A DNA stretch of 64,000 nt. It comes from Winogradskyella sp. PG-2. GTDB taxonomy: Bacteria; Bacteroidota; Bacteroidia; Flavobacteriales; Flavobacteriaceae. Under the pieces are notes generated by a model. That model saw nothing but the letters and a program-made list of their open reading frames with translations. It did no database searches and had not been told where the DNA came from. The DNA is taken from contig NZ_AP014583.1 of NCBI RefSeq assembly GCF_000828715.1, positions 3,718,001 to 3,782,000 of the forward strand, in the 5' to 3' direction. Positions within the stretch are counted from its first letter, which is position 1. Each line of letters starts with the position of its first letter. Positions 45,983 to 55,497 of this stretch are shown here, one piece after another. A program made the translations under genes and the position numbers.

Positions 45983-48442
45983 ATGACAAAAAAATTACTC
46001 AATCTATTCTTTATTCTTTTTAGTACTCTTATAACAGCTCAAGTTGTTGGTAAAGTCACAAATACAAAAAACGAACCTCTACCCTTTGTAAACATACTTA
46101 TAGATAATACTTATAAAGGTACCACTAGCAATGACGACGGTTATTACGAGCTCAATATCACTAAACCTAGAGTATATACAATAGTTTACACTTATTTAGG
46201 CTATAAAACGGTAAAGAAGAAAGTAGAAATTGATAAATTTCCATATACCATAAATGTAACATTAGAGGACGAATCTGTTTCACTTGGTGAAGTTGTAGTC
46301 AACTCAGAAGATAATCCAGCAAATGCTATCATACGACAAGCCATTGCTAAACGAAAAGAAAATTTAGATAAAATAAACACATTTAAAGCCGACTTTTATT
46401 CCAGAGGATTAATTAGAATTAAAGATGCACCTGAGAAATTTATGGGTCAAGAGATAGAAATTGACGGCTTAGATTCTACACGTACAGGAATTATTTATTT
46501 ATCAGAAACCATATCTAAGCTTCAGTTTTTAAATCCAGACAAGCTCAAAGAAAAAATTACGGCCTCAAAAGTAAGTGGAGATAGTAATGGCTTTAGCTTT
46601 AATAATGCGAGTGATGTAGATTATAATTTCTATAACAATACCATTGAGTTTGGAAATGAAATCGTTTCACCTATTGCTAATAATGCGTTTAGTTATTATC
46701 GTTATAAACTAGAAGGTGTATTTTACGATGATAGAGGAAATCTAATTAACAAAGTTAGCGTAACTCCAAAACGCGAAAATGACCCTGTTTTCTCAGGTAT
46801 CATTTATATTGTTGAGGATCAATGGACTATTTATGCTGTAGAACTAGATATTACAGGTGTTCAGGCTCGTATTCCTGCCGCAGATATTTTATCAATAAAA
46901 CAAACATTTTCTTATTCAGAAGATAATAGTATTTGGGCTTTAATATCTCAAAGCCTCGATTTTAAATACAAATTCTTGGGCTTTAAAGGAGACGGTCGTT
47001 TTACTGCTGTATATAGTAACTACGAATTTAATTTACCTTTGACGAGAAAAGATTTTGGTAGAGAAATTGTTGCGTTTGAAAACGAAGCAAATAAGAAAGA
47101 CTCCATCTTCTGGAATACTATTAGACCAGTACCTTTAACAAGCGAAGAGCAAATTGATTATATAAAAAAGGATAGTATTCAATTGGTAAAAGAATCAAAA
47201 CCTTATCTAGATTCTATAGATCGTAAAAACAATAAATTTAAATTAGGAAGTATTTTAGGTTACACCTATCAAAACTCTCATAAAGATATTCGGTTAGGTT
47301 ATGATATACCTTTAACTGGCATACAATTTAATACAGTACAAGGTTATACTGCAAAAGCAAATTTATTTTTTACTAAAGATTATGCTGACTTTAAAAGATT
47401 CTTTAGTGCTAATGCAAGTTTGCAATATGGGTTTTCAGATCAACGTTTAAGAGGTGTAGGTTCATTAACTTATAAGTTTAATAATACGTCGCGTTCATTT
47501 TTAACTCTCTCAGGAGGAGTAAGAACGGAACAATTTAATCCGTCAGTACCAATAACACCATTTATTAATACTGTAAGTACGTTATTCTTTGAGGATAACT
47601 ACATGAAGATATATGACCGAAGTTTTATTCAGCTAAATCATTCTGAAGAACTGTTTAATGGTTTTAGATTGTATTCTGGTTTAAGTTACGAAAGACGAAA
47701 AGCATTATTTAATACGACTGACCAAGTTTTTAGAAATGAAGATAATGATGTTTATACCAGTAATAATCCATTAGACGAAACGGCTTATGGTGTTGCACCT
47801 TTTGAAACACACAATATTTTTAAAGCAAACATTACTGCTCAAATTAATTTTGGACAAGAATACTTAAGTTATCCAGATAGCAAATTTAATGTCAGAAATT
47901 ATAAATATCCTACACTATTGCTGAGTTATGAAAAAGGTTTTGGTGCAACTAACAATGATTATAATTTTGACCAAGTGAAAGCAAGACTGTACCAAACTTT
48001 CAATATTGCAGATAAAGGGCGTTTTAGATACAACTTAAGAGCTGGTAAATTTTTTAATGCAGATGATATTGCTTTTATGGACTACCAACATTTTAATGGT
48101 AACCAAACTCATGTAAGCACAGAAGGCAATTATACTAATGTATTTAATAATTTACCATATTATGCAGGTAGTACTAATGATGCCTATTTAGAAGCACATG
48201 CAGAACACGATTTTAATGGTTTTATTTTAGGAAAAGTACCTTTATTAAATAAACTGAATTTTAATTTGGTTGTTGGAGCACATCTTTTAACTACACCAGA
48301 TTTTAAACCTTACCAAGAGTATAGTATTGGTATAGATAACATTGGTTGGGGAAAATGGCGATTTTTACGTTTAGACTATGTAAGATCTTACCAAAGCGGA
48401 TTTCAAAGTGATGCGATTTTGTTTGGCTTGAAATTCTTTTAA
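45983..48442 (+). CDS. DUF5686 outer-membrane protein with carboxypeptidase-regulatory-like domain
   Basis: This 819-residue protein has signal peptide MTKKLLNLFFILFSTLITAQ. Residues about 20-105 are a carboxypeptidase-regulatory-like domain (VVGKVTNTKNEPLPFVNILIDNT, shown in part), and the rest is the DUF5686 family (KENLDKINTFKADFYSRG, YYRYKLEG, then FWNTIRPVPLTSEEQIDYIKKD), ending in beta-barrel-like strands with terminal aromatic residue: SDAILFGLKFF. It is probably an outer-membrane beta-barrel of Bacteroidota, not a TonB-dependent receptor, as there is no plug domain. Role unknown. The next small gene follows after nine bases and is likely co-transcribed. Confidence 0.88.
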   Translation: MTKKLLNLFFILFSTLITAQVVGKVTNTKNEPLPFVNILIDNTYKGTTSNDDGYYELNITKPRVYTIVYTYLGYKTVKKKVEIDKFPYTINVTLEDESVSLGEVVVNSEDNPANAIIRQAIAKRKENLDKINTFKADFYSRGLIRIKDAPEKFMGQEIEIDGLDSTRTGIIYLSETISKLQFLNPDKLKEKITASKVSGDSNGFSFNNASDVDYNFYNNTIEFGNEIVSPIANNAFSYYRYKLEGVFYDDRGNLINKVSVTPKRENDPVFSGIIYIVEDQWTIYAVELDITGVQARIPAADILSIKQTFSYSEDNSIWALISQSLDFKYKFLGFKGDGRFTAVYSNYEFNLPLTRKDFGREIVAFENEANKKDSIFWNTIRPVPLTSEEQIDYIKKDSIQLVKESKPYLDSIDRKNNKFKLGSILGYTYQNSHKDIRLGYDIPLTGIQFNTVQGYTAKANLFFTKDYADFKRFFSANASLQYGFSDQRLRGVGSLTYKFNNTSRSFLTLSGGVRTEQFNPSVPITPFINTVSTLFFEDNYMKIYDRSFIQLNHSEELFNGFRLYSGLSYERRKALFNTTDQVFRNEDNDVYTSNNPLDETAYGVAPFETHNIFKANITAQINFGQEYLSYPDSKFNVRNYKYPTLLLSYEKGFGATNNDYNFDQVKARLYQTFNIADKGRFRYNLRAGKFFNADDIAFMDYQHFNGNQTHVSTEGNYTNVFNNLPYYAGSTNDAYLEAHAEHDFNGFILGKVPLLNKLNFNLVVGAHLLTTPDFKPYQEYSIGIDNIGWGKWRFLRLDYVRSYQSGFQSDAILFGLKFF

Positions 48443-48451
48443 CTTTATAGA

Positions 48452-48967
48452 ATGAAAAAACTATACTTTATTCTGTTTCTAATAACTTTGGGCCTTAATG
48501 CGCAAGAAACAAAAGACTACTCAAAACAAGTAGTTACGATAGACAGCATTATTGAAACACTCTATTCTGTAATTTCAGGCGATGCTGGTGTAGAACGCGA
48601 TTGGGATTTATTTAAACATCTGTTTCATAAAGATGCAAAATTGATTCCTAGTGGTAAATCTAAAGACGGAAAACATGTAGCACGATATATCACACCAGAA
48701 GAATATATTAAGTCTTCAGGAAAATGGTTATTAGAAAATGGGTTTCATGAAGTTGAATTAAATAGACAAACTCAAACCTTTGGTAATATAACACAAGTCT
48801 TCAGCACCTATGAATCTTTTAAAAGCAAAAGTGATGCAGAACCATTTATGAGAGGGATTAATAGCATCCAACTTATGTATGATGGAGAACGTTGGTGGAT
48901 TATTAATATCTATTGGATGCAAGAGTCTGAGAAAAACCCTATCCCAAAAGTGTATTTGCCAAACTAA
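48452..48967 (+). CDS. Secreted NTF2-like (SnoaL/DUF4440-type) protein
   Basis: This 171-residue protein has signal peptide MKKLYFILFLITLGLNAQ. The rest is a single NTF2-like cone fold: IDSIIETLYSVISGDAGVERDWDLFKHLFHKDAKLIPSGK in parts, ITPEEYIKSSGKWLLENGF, ITQVFSTYESFKSK, and GINSIQLMYDGERWWIINIYWMQE. This class holds ligand pockets or weak enzymes in many bacteria, and the exact role cannot be told. It starts nine bases after the DUF5686 gene, which suggests an operon and an envelope role. The Trp-rich last strand is typical of the fold. Confidence 0.8.
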   Translation: MKKLYFILFLITLGLNAQETKDYSKQVVTIDSIIETLYSVISGDAGVERDWDLFKHLFHKDAKLIPSGKSKDGKHVARYITPEEYIKSSGKWLLENGFHEVELNRQTQTFGNITQVFSTYESFKSKSDAEPFMRGINSIQLMYDGERWWIINIYWMQESEKNPIPKVYLPN

Positions 48968-49038
48968 TCTTAAATAGTATTTGACTTGTTAGTTTAACTC
49001 CTTATTTTTATCAGACTATTTTATGAAACAATTCTGAT

Positions 49039-50871
49039 ATGATATCCTCATTAAAATCAAATTCAATACTCACACTAGCATTAGTATTTTCTATTTTAAG
49101 CTGTGCCCAAAACACCACAGAAAAAGCCACTCCAATTTTTAAAGATGGAGAAGCACAAATTGTCGAAGCCTTTAAAGATTCTAGTAAATGGCTTCGTCAC
49201 GATTTATGGGTAGAAACTGAGTTTGATACTGATGGTGATGGAGAACCAGATCGTATGCACGTGTCTGTAACACGACCAGAGCAAACAGAAACTGAGGGTT
49301 TAAAACTTCCTGTTATTTATGTATCTAGTCCATATTTTGCTGGTGTCGCTGGAGATGCTCCAGGAACCATGTGGAATGTAAAACACGAGCTTGGAGGCAT
49401 AGGAGAAGAACGTTTTCATCCTGAAGTAACACGTCGTGGACAACGACCAATTATTTCAAACTCACATATAAGAAAATGGGTGCCTAGAGGTTACATTGTG
49501 GTACATTCATCATCTCCTGGAACAGGCTTATCAGATGGAGCTCCTACTATTGGTGGACCAAATGAATCCTTAGCTCCAAAAACAGTTATAGATTGGTTAT
49601 GTGGAAGAGCAACAGGTTACACAGAACGTGCTGGAAAAGAAAAAGTAAAAGCAAGCTGGTCAACAGGAAAAGTAGGTATGACTGGTACGTCTTACAATGG
49701 AACTATCCCATTGGCAGCAGCAACAACAGGAGTTCAGGGTTTAGAGGCTATTATTCCAATAGCACCAAATACGTCTTATTATCATTATTACCGTTCTAAC
49801 GGTTTAGTACGTTCTCCAGGTGGTTATTTAGGAGAAGATATCGATGTACTTTACGATTTTGTACATAGTGGTGCTGAAGATAAAAGAGCATACAACAACA
49901 AAACCGTTAGAGATACTGAAATGATGAATGGTATGGATAGACAAACTGGAGATTATAATGACTTTTGGGCTGGACGCGATTACCTCAATCAAATGGATAA
50001 TATGAAAGCAGCTCTACTTATGTCCCATGGATTTAACGACTGGAATGTAATGCCAGAGCACAGTTACAGAATCTACAAAGCAGCTAAAGAAAAAGGATTG
50101 CCAACTCAGATTTACTACCATCAAGTAGGCCATGGAGGTCCACCTCCTACATCTATGATGAATCGTTGGTTTACAAAATACCTTCATGGAATTGATAATG
50201 GTGTAGAAAAAGAAGAAAACAAAGCTTATATCGTAAGAGAGTATGACGATAGACAACTGCCAACAGCTTATAAAGATTACCCTAATCCTGATGCTGAAGA
50301 TGTAACATTACATCCTATTAAATCTGGTGCATTAGAACTTATTCAACCAAAAAGTTTAGCATTACAATCACTTACTGATAACGTAGAATTTAGCGGATCT
50401 GATTTAGCAAAATCAGAAGATTCAAATCATCGCCTATTATATAAAACCATAACCTTAAAAGAAGATTTACATATTTCTGGAGTTGCTAAAGCTAGAATCA
50501 CCTTGGCAAGCAATAAACCAGCTGCCAATCTTTCAGTATGGTTGGTATCTTTACCTTGGCAAGATGGAAAAGAATTTAAAATTACTGATAACATTATAAC
50601 TCGTGGTTGGGCTGACCCAAAAAATTACAAGTCTTTAACAAATGAAGAAGATTTAGTACCAGGTAATTTTTATACTGTGAATTTTGATTTACAACCAGAT
50701 GATCAAATTATAAAAGCTGGGCAACAAATTGGTTTTATGATATTTTCTAGTGATAAAGAATTTACACTACATCCAAAATCGGGAACGGAATTAACTATAC
50801 AATTACATAAAACGAGTTTAATACTTCCTATAGTTGGTGGTTCAAAAGCCTTTAAAAAGGCAACGAACTAG
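49039..50871 (+). CDS. Xaa-Pro dipeptidyl-peptidase (S15/CocE family), lipoprotein
   Basis: This 610-residue protein has a lipoprotein signal (LTLALVFSILSC, Cys22) and an alpha/beta hydrolase of the S15 family. DTDGDGEPDRMHVSVTRP opens the hydrolase, VPRGYIVVHSSSPGTGLSDG forms the oxyanion and beta-strand region, and GMTGTSYNG holds the nucleophile Ser218. The acid and base are likely Asp in MSHGFNDWNVMP and His in YYHQVGHGG. A C-terminal beta domain (about 430-605) is the typical CocE/NonD jelly-roll. The enzyme removes Xaa-Pro dipeptides; on a lipid anchor it would act outside the cytoplasm, in peptide use. It overlaps the converging pcm gene by four bases. Confidence 0.9.
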   Translation: MISSLKSNSILTLALVFSILSCAQNTTEKATPIFKDGEAQIVEAFKDSSKWLRHDLWVETEFDTDGDGEPDRMHVSVTRPEQTETEGLKLPVIYVSSPYFAGVAGDAPGTMWNVKHELGGIGEERFHPEVTRRGQRPIISNSHIRKWVPRGYIVVHSSSPGTGLSDGAPTIGGPNESLAPKTVIDWLCGRATGYTERAGKEKVKASWSTGKVGMTGTSYNGTIPLAAATTGVQGLEAIIPIAPNTSYYHYYRSNGLVRSPGGYLGEDIDVLYDFVHSGAEDKRAYNNKTVRDTEMMNGMDRQTGDYNDFWAGRDYLNQMDNMKAALLMSHGFNDWNVMPEHSYRIYKAAKEKGLPTQIYYHQVGHGGPPPTSMMNRWFTKYLHGIDNGVEKEENKAYIVREYDDRQLPTAYKDYPNPDAEDVTLHPIKSGALELIQPKSLALQSLTDNVEFSGSDLAKSEDSNHRLLYKTITLKEDLHISGVAKARITLASNKPAANLSVWLVSLPWQDGKEFKITDNIITRGWADPKNYKSLTNEEDLVPGNFYTVNFDLQPDDQIIKAGQQIGFMIFSSDKEFTLHPKSGTELTIQLHKTSLILPIVGGSKAFKKATN

Positions 50872-51509
50872 TTTTTATCCTCAAGTAAAGGGACAAAACG
50901 GAATTTACCAAACTCTTGTTTTTCGAATTCCTTTGGTCCTTTTCTAATAAATAAAGTCATTGTTTGTACATCATCACCAACAGGAATCACTAATCTGCCT
51001 CCAACTTTTAATTGACTTAATAATGGATTAGGTACAAAAGGTGCACCAGCAGTAACAATAATACTATCAAAAGGAGCTTCTTCTGGTAAACCTTTATACC
51101 CATCACCAAAAATTAACTTCTTGGCTCTATAACCAATCTTGGGTAAAAACTTTGAGGTTTTTTTAAAAAGCTCTTGTTGTCGCTCAATACTATAAACTTT
51201 AGCACCAAGCTCAATTAAAACAGCACATTGGTAGCCGCTGCCTGTACCAATTTCAAGAACTTTGTCACCTGCTTTTATTTGTAATAATTCAGATTGAAAA
51301 GCAACAGTATAGGGCTGAGAAATAGTTTGATCTGCACCAATTGGAAATGCTTTGTCTTGATAAGCATGGTCCAAAAAGCCAGAATCCATAAACAAATGCC
51401 TAGGTATTTTGCCAATAGCCTTTATAACATCTTCAGCTTTTATTCCTTTACCAATTAGTACTTCAACTAATTTTTGGCGCATACCTTGGTGCTTAAATGT
51501 ATCTTTCAA
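50868..51509 (-). CDS. pcm: Protein-L-isoaspartate O-methyltransferase
   Basis: This 213-residue repair enzyme methylates L-isoaspartyl residues in aged proteins using S-adenosylmethionine. The family motifs are clear: VIKAIGKIPRHLFMD, PIGADQTISQPYTVAFQSELL (shown in part), the SAM-binding VLEIGTGSGYQCAVL, VYSIERQ, FDSIIVTAGAPFVP and GGRLVIPVGD. Length is normal. Its end overlaps the end of the converging peptidase gene. It is transcribed alone in this window. Confidence 0.97.
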   Translation of the reverse strand: MKDTFKHQGMRQKLVEVLIGKGIKAEDVIKAIGKIPRHLFMDSGFLDHAYQDKAFPIGADQTISQPYTVAFQSELLQIKAGDKVLEIGTGSGYQCAVLIELGAKVYSIERQQELFKKTSKFLPKIGYRAKKLIFGDGYKGLPEEAPFDSIIVTAGAPFVPNPLLSQLKVGGRLVIPVGDDVQTMTLFIRKGPKEFEKQEFGKFRFVPLLEDKN

Positions 51510-51662
51510 AAAGTGTAGTTTAGTTTATGCTAAATTAATTTAAAGTCTTTCAAGTTCAAAGTAAGAAGTTAAACTTTATTTAGTTATTGATTTCTCAGGA
51601 ATTTATATTTTCTTTTTCAAATTTCTGATTCAAAACGACTATTTTTGTTAAAAACTGAAAAT

Positions 51663-52622
51663 ATGCTAAAAGCTGGTGTTCTTGGTGCTGGTCACCTTGG
51701 TAAAATTCATCTTAGACTCTTAAATCAATCAGAAAAATATGAGCTCGTAGGATTCTATGATGCTGATGCTGAAAATGCAAAACTCGTAGTCGCAGAATTT
51801 GGTTATACCTATTTTGATTCTATTGAAGCTTTGATAGATGCAGTTGATGTTGTTGATATTGTAACTCCAACGCTTTCGCATTACGATTGTGCAAAACAAG
51901 CTATCAAAAAAGGGAAGCATATCTTCATAGAAAAACCAATTACAAATACAGTAGAAGAAGCAGAAACCATTAGAACTTTAGTTGCTGAACATGGTGTTAA
52001 AGGGCAAGTTGGGCATGTAGAACGTTTTAATCCTGCTTTCATTGGAGTGAAAGAACAAATCGAAAATCCAATGTTTATTGAATGTCATAGGCTCGCAGAA
52101 TTTAATCCTCGTGGTACAGATGTTCCTGTGGTATTAGATTTAATGATTCATGATATAGATATTATCCTCAGCGTTGTAAATTCACCTGTAAAGCATATAT
52201 CAGCTAGTGGTGTTTCTGTTGTTAGTGAAACACCAGATATTGCAAATGCACGTATAGAATTTAAAAATGGTTGTGTAGCTAATCTTACTGCAAGTCGTAT
52301 TTCTCTTAAAAACATGCGTAAAACACGTTTCTTTCAAAAAGATGCCTATATCTCTGTTGATTTTTTAGAAAAGAAATGTGAAGTTGTAAAAATGAAAGAC
52401 GCACCAGAAAATCCAGGTGATTTTGATATGATTCTTCAAAATGCTGAAGGTGTTAAAAAACAGATCTATTTTGATAACCCTCAAATAGAGAATAACAATG
52501 CCATTTTAGACGAATTAGAAACTTTTGCTGATGCTATAAACAATAACACCAAGCCTATTGTAACTCTGCATGATGGTACTGAGGCATTACGAGTAGCAAC
52601 TATGATTATTAACCAGTTCTAG
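51663..52622 (+). CDS. Gfo/Idh/MocA-family oxidoreductase
   Basis: I chose the ATG at 51663 (319 residues, MLKAGVLGAGHLGKIH), because the Rossmann motif GAGHLG must be near the N-terminus; the TTG 18 bases upstream is less likely. The NAD(P)-binding half has GVLGAGHLG, VGFYDAD, DVVDIVTPTLSHYD and FIEKPITNT, with the usual Lys-Pro pair. The C-terminal half (from about 120) is the substrate and dimer domain, with DLMIHDIDIILS. The substrate is not obvious, but relatives near hbd in flavobacteria are conserved. A TATTTTTG box at about 51637 could be a promoter. Confidence 0.92.
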   Translation: MLKAGVLGAGHLGKIHLRLLNQSEKYELVGFYDADAENAKLVVAEFGYTYFDSIEALIDAVDVVDIVTPTLSHYDCAKQAIKKGKHIFIEKPITNTVEEAETIRTLVAEHGVKGQVGHVERFNPAFIGVKEQIENPMFIECHRLAEFNPRGTDVPVVLDLMIHDIDIILSVVNSPVKHISASGVSVVSETPDIANARIEFKNGCVANLTASRISLKNMRKTRFFQKDAYISVDFLEKKCEVVKMKDAPENPGDFDMILQNAEGVKKQIYFDNPQIENNNAILDELETFADAINNNTKPIVTLHDGTEALRVATMIINQF

Positions 52623-52666
52623 TTGTCTCTAAATTGAGCATCTCTTAATAAGAGTAAAACAAAATA

Positions 52667-52684
52667 TTCCTGCTTTCGCAGGAA
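52667..52684. repeat. Small hairpin TTCCTGC-TTTC-GCAGGAA, REP-like candidate
   Basis: A perfect 7-bp stem with a four-base loop lies between the Gfo/Idh gene and hbd, just after a shorter stem (CTCTT/AAGAG at about 52642-52655). Sequences of this kind occur in many copies between genes in some bacteria, but only one copy is seen here. Confidence 0.4.
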
Positions 52685-52703
52685 CTGAAAATATAATTTT
52701 TTA

Positions 52704-53594
52704 ATGAAAAATATAGCAGTTATAGGAGCAGGAACCATGGGAAATGGTATCGCCCACACATTTGCGCAATCTGGATTTAAAGTTCAGCTTATAGATATTA
52801 GTGAAGTATCTCTAGAACGCGGATTGGCAACAATCTCTAAGAACTTAGACCGCATGGTTGCTAAAGAAAGAATTACTGAAGCTGATAAGTCAGAAACTCT
52901 AGGAAATATCAAAACATTTACTAATACTGCAGATGGTGTTAAAAATGTTGATTTAGTAGTTGAAGCAGCCACTGAGAATATAGATTTAAAACTAAAAATC
53001 TTTAAACAACTAGATGAGGTCTGTGATAAAAATACTATACTGGCTACGAACACATCATCAATATCTATTACACACATAGCAGCCACAACGTCTCGACCAG
53101 AAAAAGTAATTGGAATGCATTTTATGAATCCCGTGCCAATTATGAAATTGGTAGAGATTATTCGTGGTTATAACACGAGTGATGAAGTGACTAGCACTAT
53201 TATGGAATTATCTAAAACTTTAGGTAAAGTTCCAACAGAAGTAAATGATTATCCAGGTTTTGTGGCAAACAGAATCTTAATGCCAATGATAAACGAATCT
53301 ATTGAAACACTTTATAATAATGTTGCTGGTGTAGAAGAAATCGACACGGTAATGAAGTTAGGAATGGCACATCCAATGGGACCATTGCAACTTGCTGATT
53401 TTATTGGTTTAGATGTATGCTTATCTATTCTTAATGTGATGTACGATGGATTTAAAAATCCAAAATATGCACCTTGTCCATTATTAGTAAACATGGTAAG
53501 AGCTGGTAAACTTGGATTGAAATCTGGTGAAGGTTTTTATGATTATTCTGAGAGTAGAAAAGCAGAAAAGGTTTCTAGTCAATTTTCTAAATAA
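52704..53594 (+). CDS. hbd: 3-hydroxybutyryl-CoA dehydrogenase
   Basis: This 296-residue enzyme oxidises L-3-hydroxyacyl-CoA with NAD. It has the Rossmann motif VIGAGTMGNGIAHTFAQSGF (residues 5-24), the DLVVEAATEN segment, ILATNTSSISIT, then GMHFMNPVPIMKLVE with the catalytic His, and the C-terminal dimer domain with PGFVANRILMPMINE and GMAHPMGPLQLADFIGLD. Length suits the single-function family. It is second in a tight plus-strand set that follows the oxidoreductase. It likely serves butanoate or short-chain acyl-CoA metabolism. Confidence 0.96.
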   Translation: MKNIAVIGAGTMGNGIAHTFAQSGFKVQLIDISEVSLERGLATISKNLDRMVAKERITEADKSETLGNIKTFTNTADGVKNVDLVVEAATENIDLKLKIFKQLDEVCDKNTILATNTSSISITHIAATTSRPEKVIGMHFMNPVPIMKLVEIIRGYNTSDEVTSTIMELSKTLGKVPTEVNDYPGFVANRILMPMINESIETLYNNVAGVEEIDTVMKLGMAHPMGPLQLADFIGLDVCLSILNVMYDGFKNPKYAPCPLLVNMVRAGKLGLKSGEGFYDYSESRKAEKVSSQFSK

Positions 53595-53630
53595 AAACAG
53601 TCGCTGTTTTCAGTTGTGTGTTCTATTTAT

Positions 53631-54257
53631 ATGAAATATCTTGTTATTTATAGTTTTATCTTATTTGGATTAATATCTTGTGAACAACAAGTAAGTAAAA
53701 CTCACAACGTAACTGAGGAACTAACTGATAATTCAGTGATTGAAAAAGAAGAACAAAAAGACTACAAAACACTAATTAAGGAAGACTCTATACACATATC
53801 TAAAGCTTTTGACTTTCCTGTAGGAAAACCAAATGCTAATGGTTACTACAACGCACAAAAATTCCAAGAAAATAATCATTTAGGTGAAGATTGGAATGGT
53901 GTTGGGGGTGGAAATTCTGATTTGGGAGATCCAATTTATGCGATTGCAAATGGTTATATTAGTGAAACCAAAGATTATGAAGGTGGTTGGGGAAATGTAA
54001 TTAGAATCGTTCATTTATATAATAACAAACTTTATGAATCCCTTTATGCCCATTGCGATTCTATTTTGGTTGAGTCTAACCGATTTATAAAGAAAGGAGA
54101 ACAAATAGCAACAATTGGAAATTGTAATGGTGCTTATTATGCTCATTTACATCTCGAAATAAGAGATGATATTGATTTAGATATTGGTGGTGGTTATTCT
54201 AATGAGACAACAGGATATTTAAATCCAATAGAATTTATAACTAAAAACAGAAATTGA
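53631..54257 (+). CDS. M23-family metallopeptidase lipoprotein (LytM domain)
   Basis: I start at the ATG at 53631 (208 residues) because MKYLVIYSFILFGLISC is a lipoprotein signal with lipobox LISC; a GTG 15 bases upstream is less likely. The catalytic LytM/M23 domain has HLGEDWNG with the first zinc His and Asp (like HxxxD), DPIYAIANGYISE, SLYAHCDSI and YAHLHLEIR with the second HxH. M23 enzymes cut peptidoglycan cross-links or act as regulators at the outer membrane. It lies 36 bases after hbd and one base before DUF1015, so it is part of this co-directed block. Confidence 0.9.
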   Translation: MKYLVIYSFILFGLISCEQQVSKTHNVTEELTDNSVIEKEEQKDYKTLIKEDSIHISKAFDFPVGKPNANGYYNAQKFQENNHLGEDWNGVGGGNSDLGDPIYAIANGYISETKDYEGGWGNVIRIVHLYNNKLYESLYAHCDSILVESNRFIKKGEQIATIGNCNGAYYAHLHLEIRDDIDLDIGGGYSNETTGYLNPIEFITKNRN

Positions 54258-54258
54258 A

Positions 54259-55497
54259 TTGGCTAAGATAATTCCATTTAAAGCAGTTAAGCCAACAAGA
54301 GCTATTGTAGGTCTTGTTGCGGCACGTCCTTATCAAAGTTATACAGTAGATGAGCGCGAATCGAGAATGGACTACAATCCATTTAGCTTTCTTCATATTG
54401 TAAATCCTGGTTATAAATATGACAAGGTAATTACTGGTAAAGAGCGTTATAAATTGGTTAAAAATCGCTATTCTGAATTTAAGGAAGATGGTGTGTTTGT
54501 AACTGATAAAACACCATCATTATATGTTTATAAAATTGTAAATAGACATGGTCAGGAATTTAGCGGAATTATAGCTGCAACAAGTGCCGAGGATTATGAA
54601 AATGATGTTATTAAAAAGCATGAAGACACAATTGCAAAGCGCGAGCAAACGTTTAAAACCTATATACAAACTGTAGGTTTTAATGCAGAGCCTGTGCTTC
54701 TTACCTATCCAGATAACGATACCATATCTAATATTATAAAAGAGACTCAAAAGGAACATGCTGAATTTGAGTTTACCATGACCTACAGAGACACTCACTA
54801 TTTGTGGAAAATAGATAATGAAGCGATTATTGAAACAATTCAATATGAGTTTAAACAAATGGAGACCATTTATATCGCAGATGGTCATCACCGAAGTTCT
54901 TCATCTTATCTGTTATATAAGGATGAGAAAGAGAAAAATCTAAATCATAATGGTGATGAATCTTATAATTTCTTTATGTCGTATTTAATTCCAGAATCTG
55001 ATTTGGTAATTCATGAATTTAATAGGTTGATTAAAGATTTAAACGGTTTAACTAAAGAAGAATTTTTAATAAAACTAGATACGGCTTTCAGAATAGAAAA
55101 TAGAGGATCGTTACCTTACAACCCATCAAAGCCACATCATTTTAGTATGTATTTAGATGGTGAATTCTATTCGTTGTATTTGAGAAAAGCAAATTATGAG
55201 TTTAAAACAGCTCTTGATGAATTAGATGCACAGTTATTATACAAAACTATCCTCCAGCCTATTCTAGGAATTAATGATTTACGACAGGATTCTCGAATTG
55301 AATATGTTAACGGAAGACACGAAATGATTACAATTAAAACTAGTGTAGATAGTGGAGACTTTGTTGTTGGTTTTGGTATGTGCCCTTCTAATGTAGAGCA
55401 AATGAAACAAATTGCTAACGAAGGTTTAAAAATGCCACCTAAGAGTACGTATATATTACCAAAACTAAGAAGCGGAATCACAATTTATGAGTATTAG
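54259..55497 (+). CDS. DUF1015-family protein with TTG start
   Basis: This 412-residue protein starts at TTG (54259), one base after the M23 stop, and is a member of the DUF1015 family: AKIIPFKAVKPTRAIVGLVAARPY (in part), YNPFSFLHIVNPG, IYADGHHRSSSSYLLY (in part, with Asp-Gly-His-His) and LYLRKANYE. The family is found next to serine and amino-acid genes in many bacteria and its function is unproven, though it is sometimes linked to D-3-phosphoglycerate metabolism. The C-terminus overlaps the following YggS gene by 11 bases. Confidence 0.92.
   Translation: MAKIIPFKAVKPTRAIVGLVAARPYQSYTVDERESRMDYNPFSFLHIVNPGYKYDKVITGKERYKLVKNRYSEFKEDGVFVTDKTPSLYVYKIVNRHGQEFSGIIAATSAEDYENDVIKKHEDTIAKREQTFKTYIQTVGFNAEPVLLTYPDNDTISNIIKETQKEHAEFEFTMTYRDTHYLWKIDNEAIIETIQYEFKQMETIYIADGHHRSSSSYLLYKDEKEKNLNHNGDESYNFFMSYLIPESDLVIHEFNRLIKDLNGLTKEEFLIKLDTAFRIENRGSLPYNPSKPHHFSMYLDGEFYSLYLRKANYEFKTALDELDAQLLYKTILQPILGINDLRQDSRIEYVNGRHEMITIKTSVDSGDFVVGFGMCPSNVEQMKQIANEGLKMPPKSTYILPKLRSGITIYEY

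Noticed and set aside
49593..50256. Small open frames inside the Xaa-Pro dipeptidyl-peptidase gene (plus frame 2 and minus strand)
   Set aside because: They lie entirely within a well-supported gene and lack any recognisable domain or start signal.
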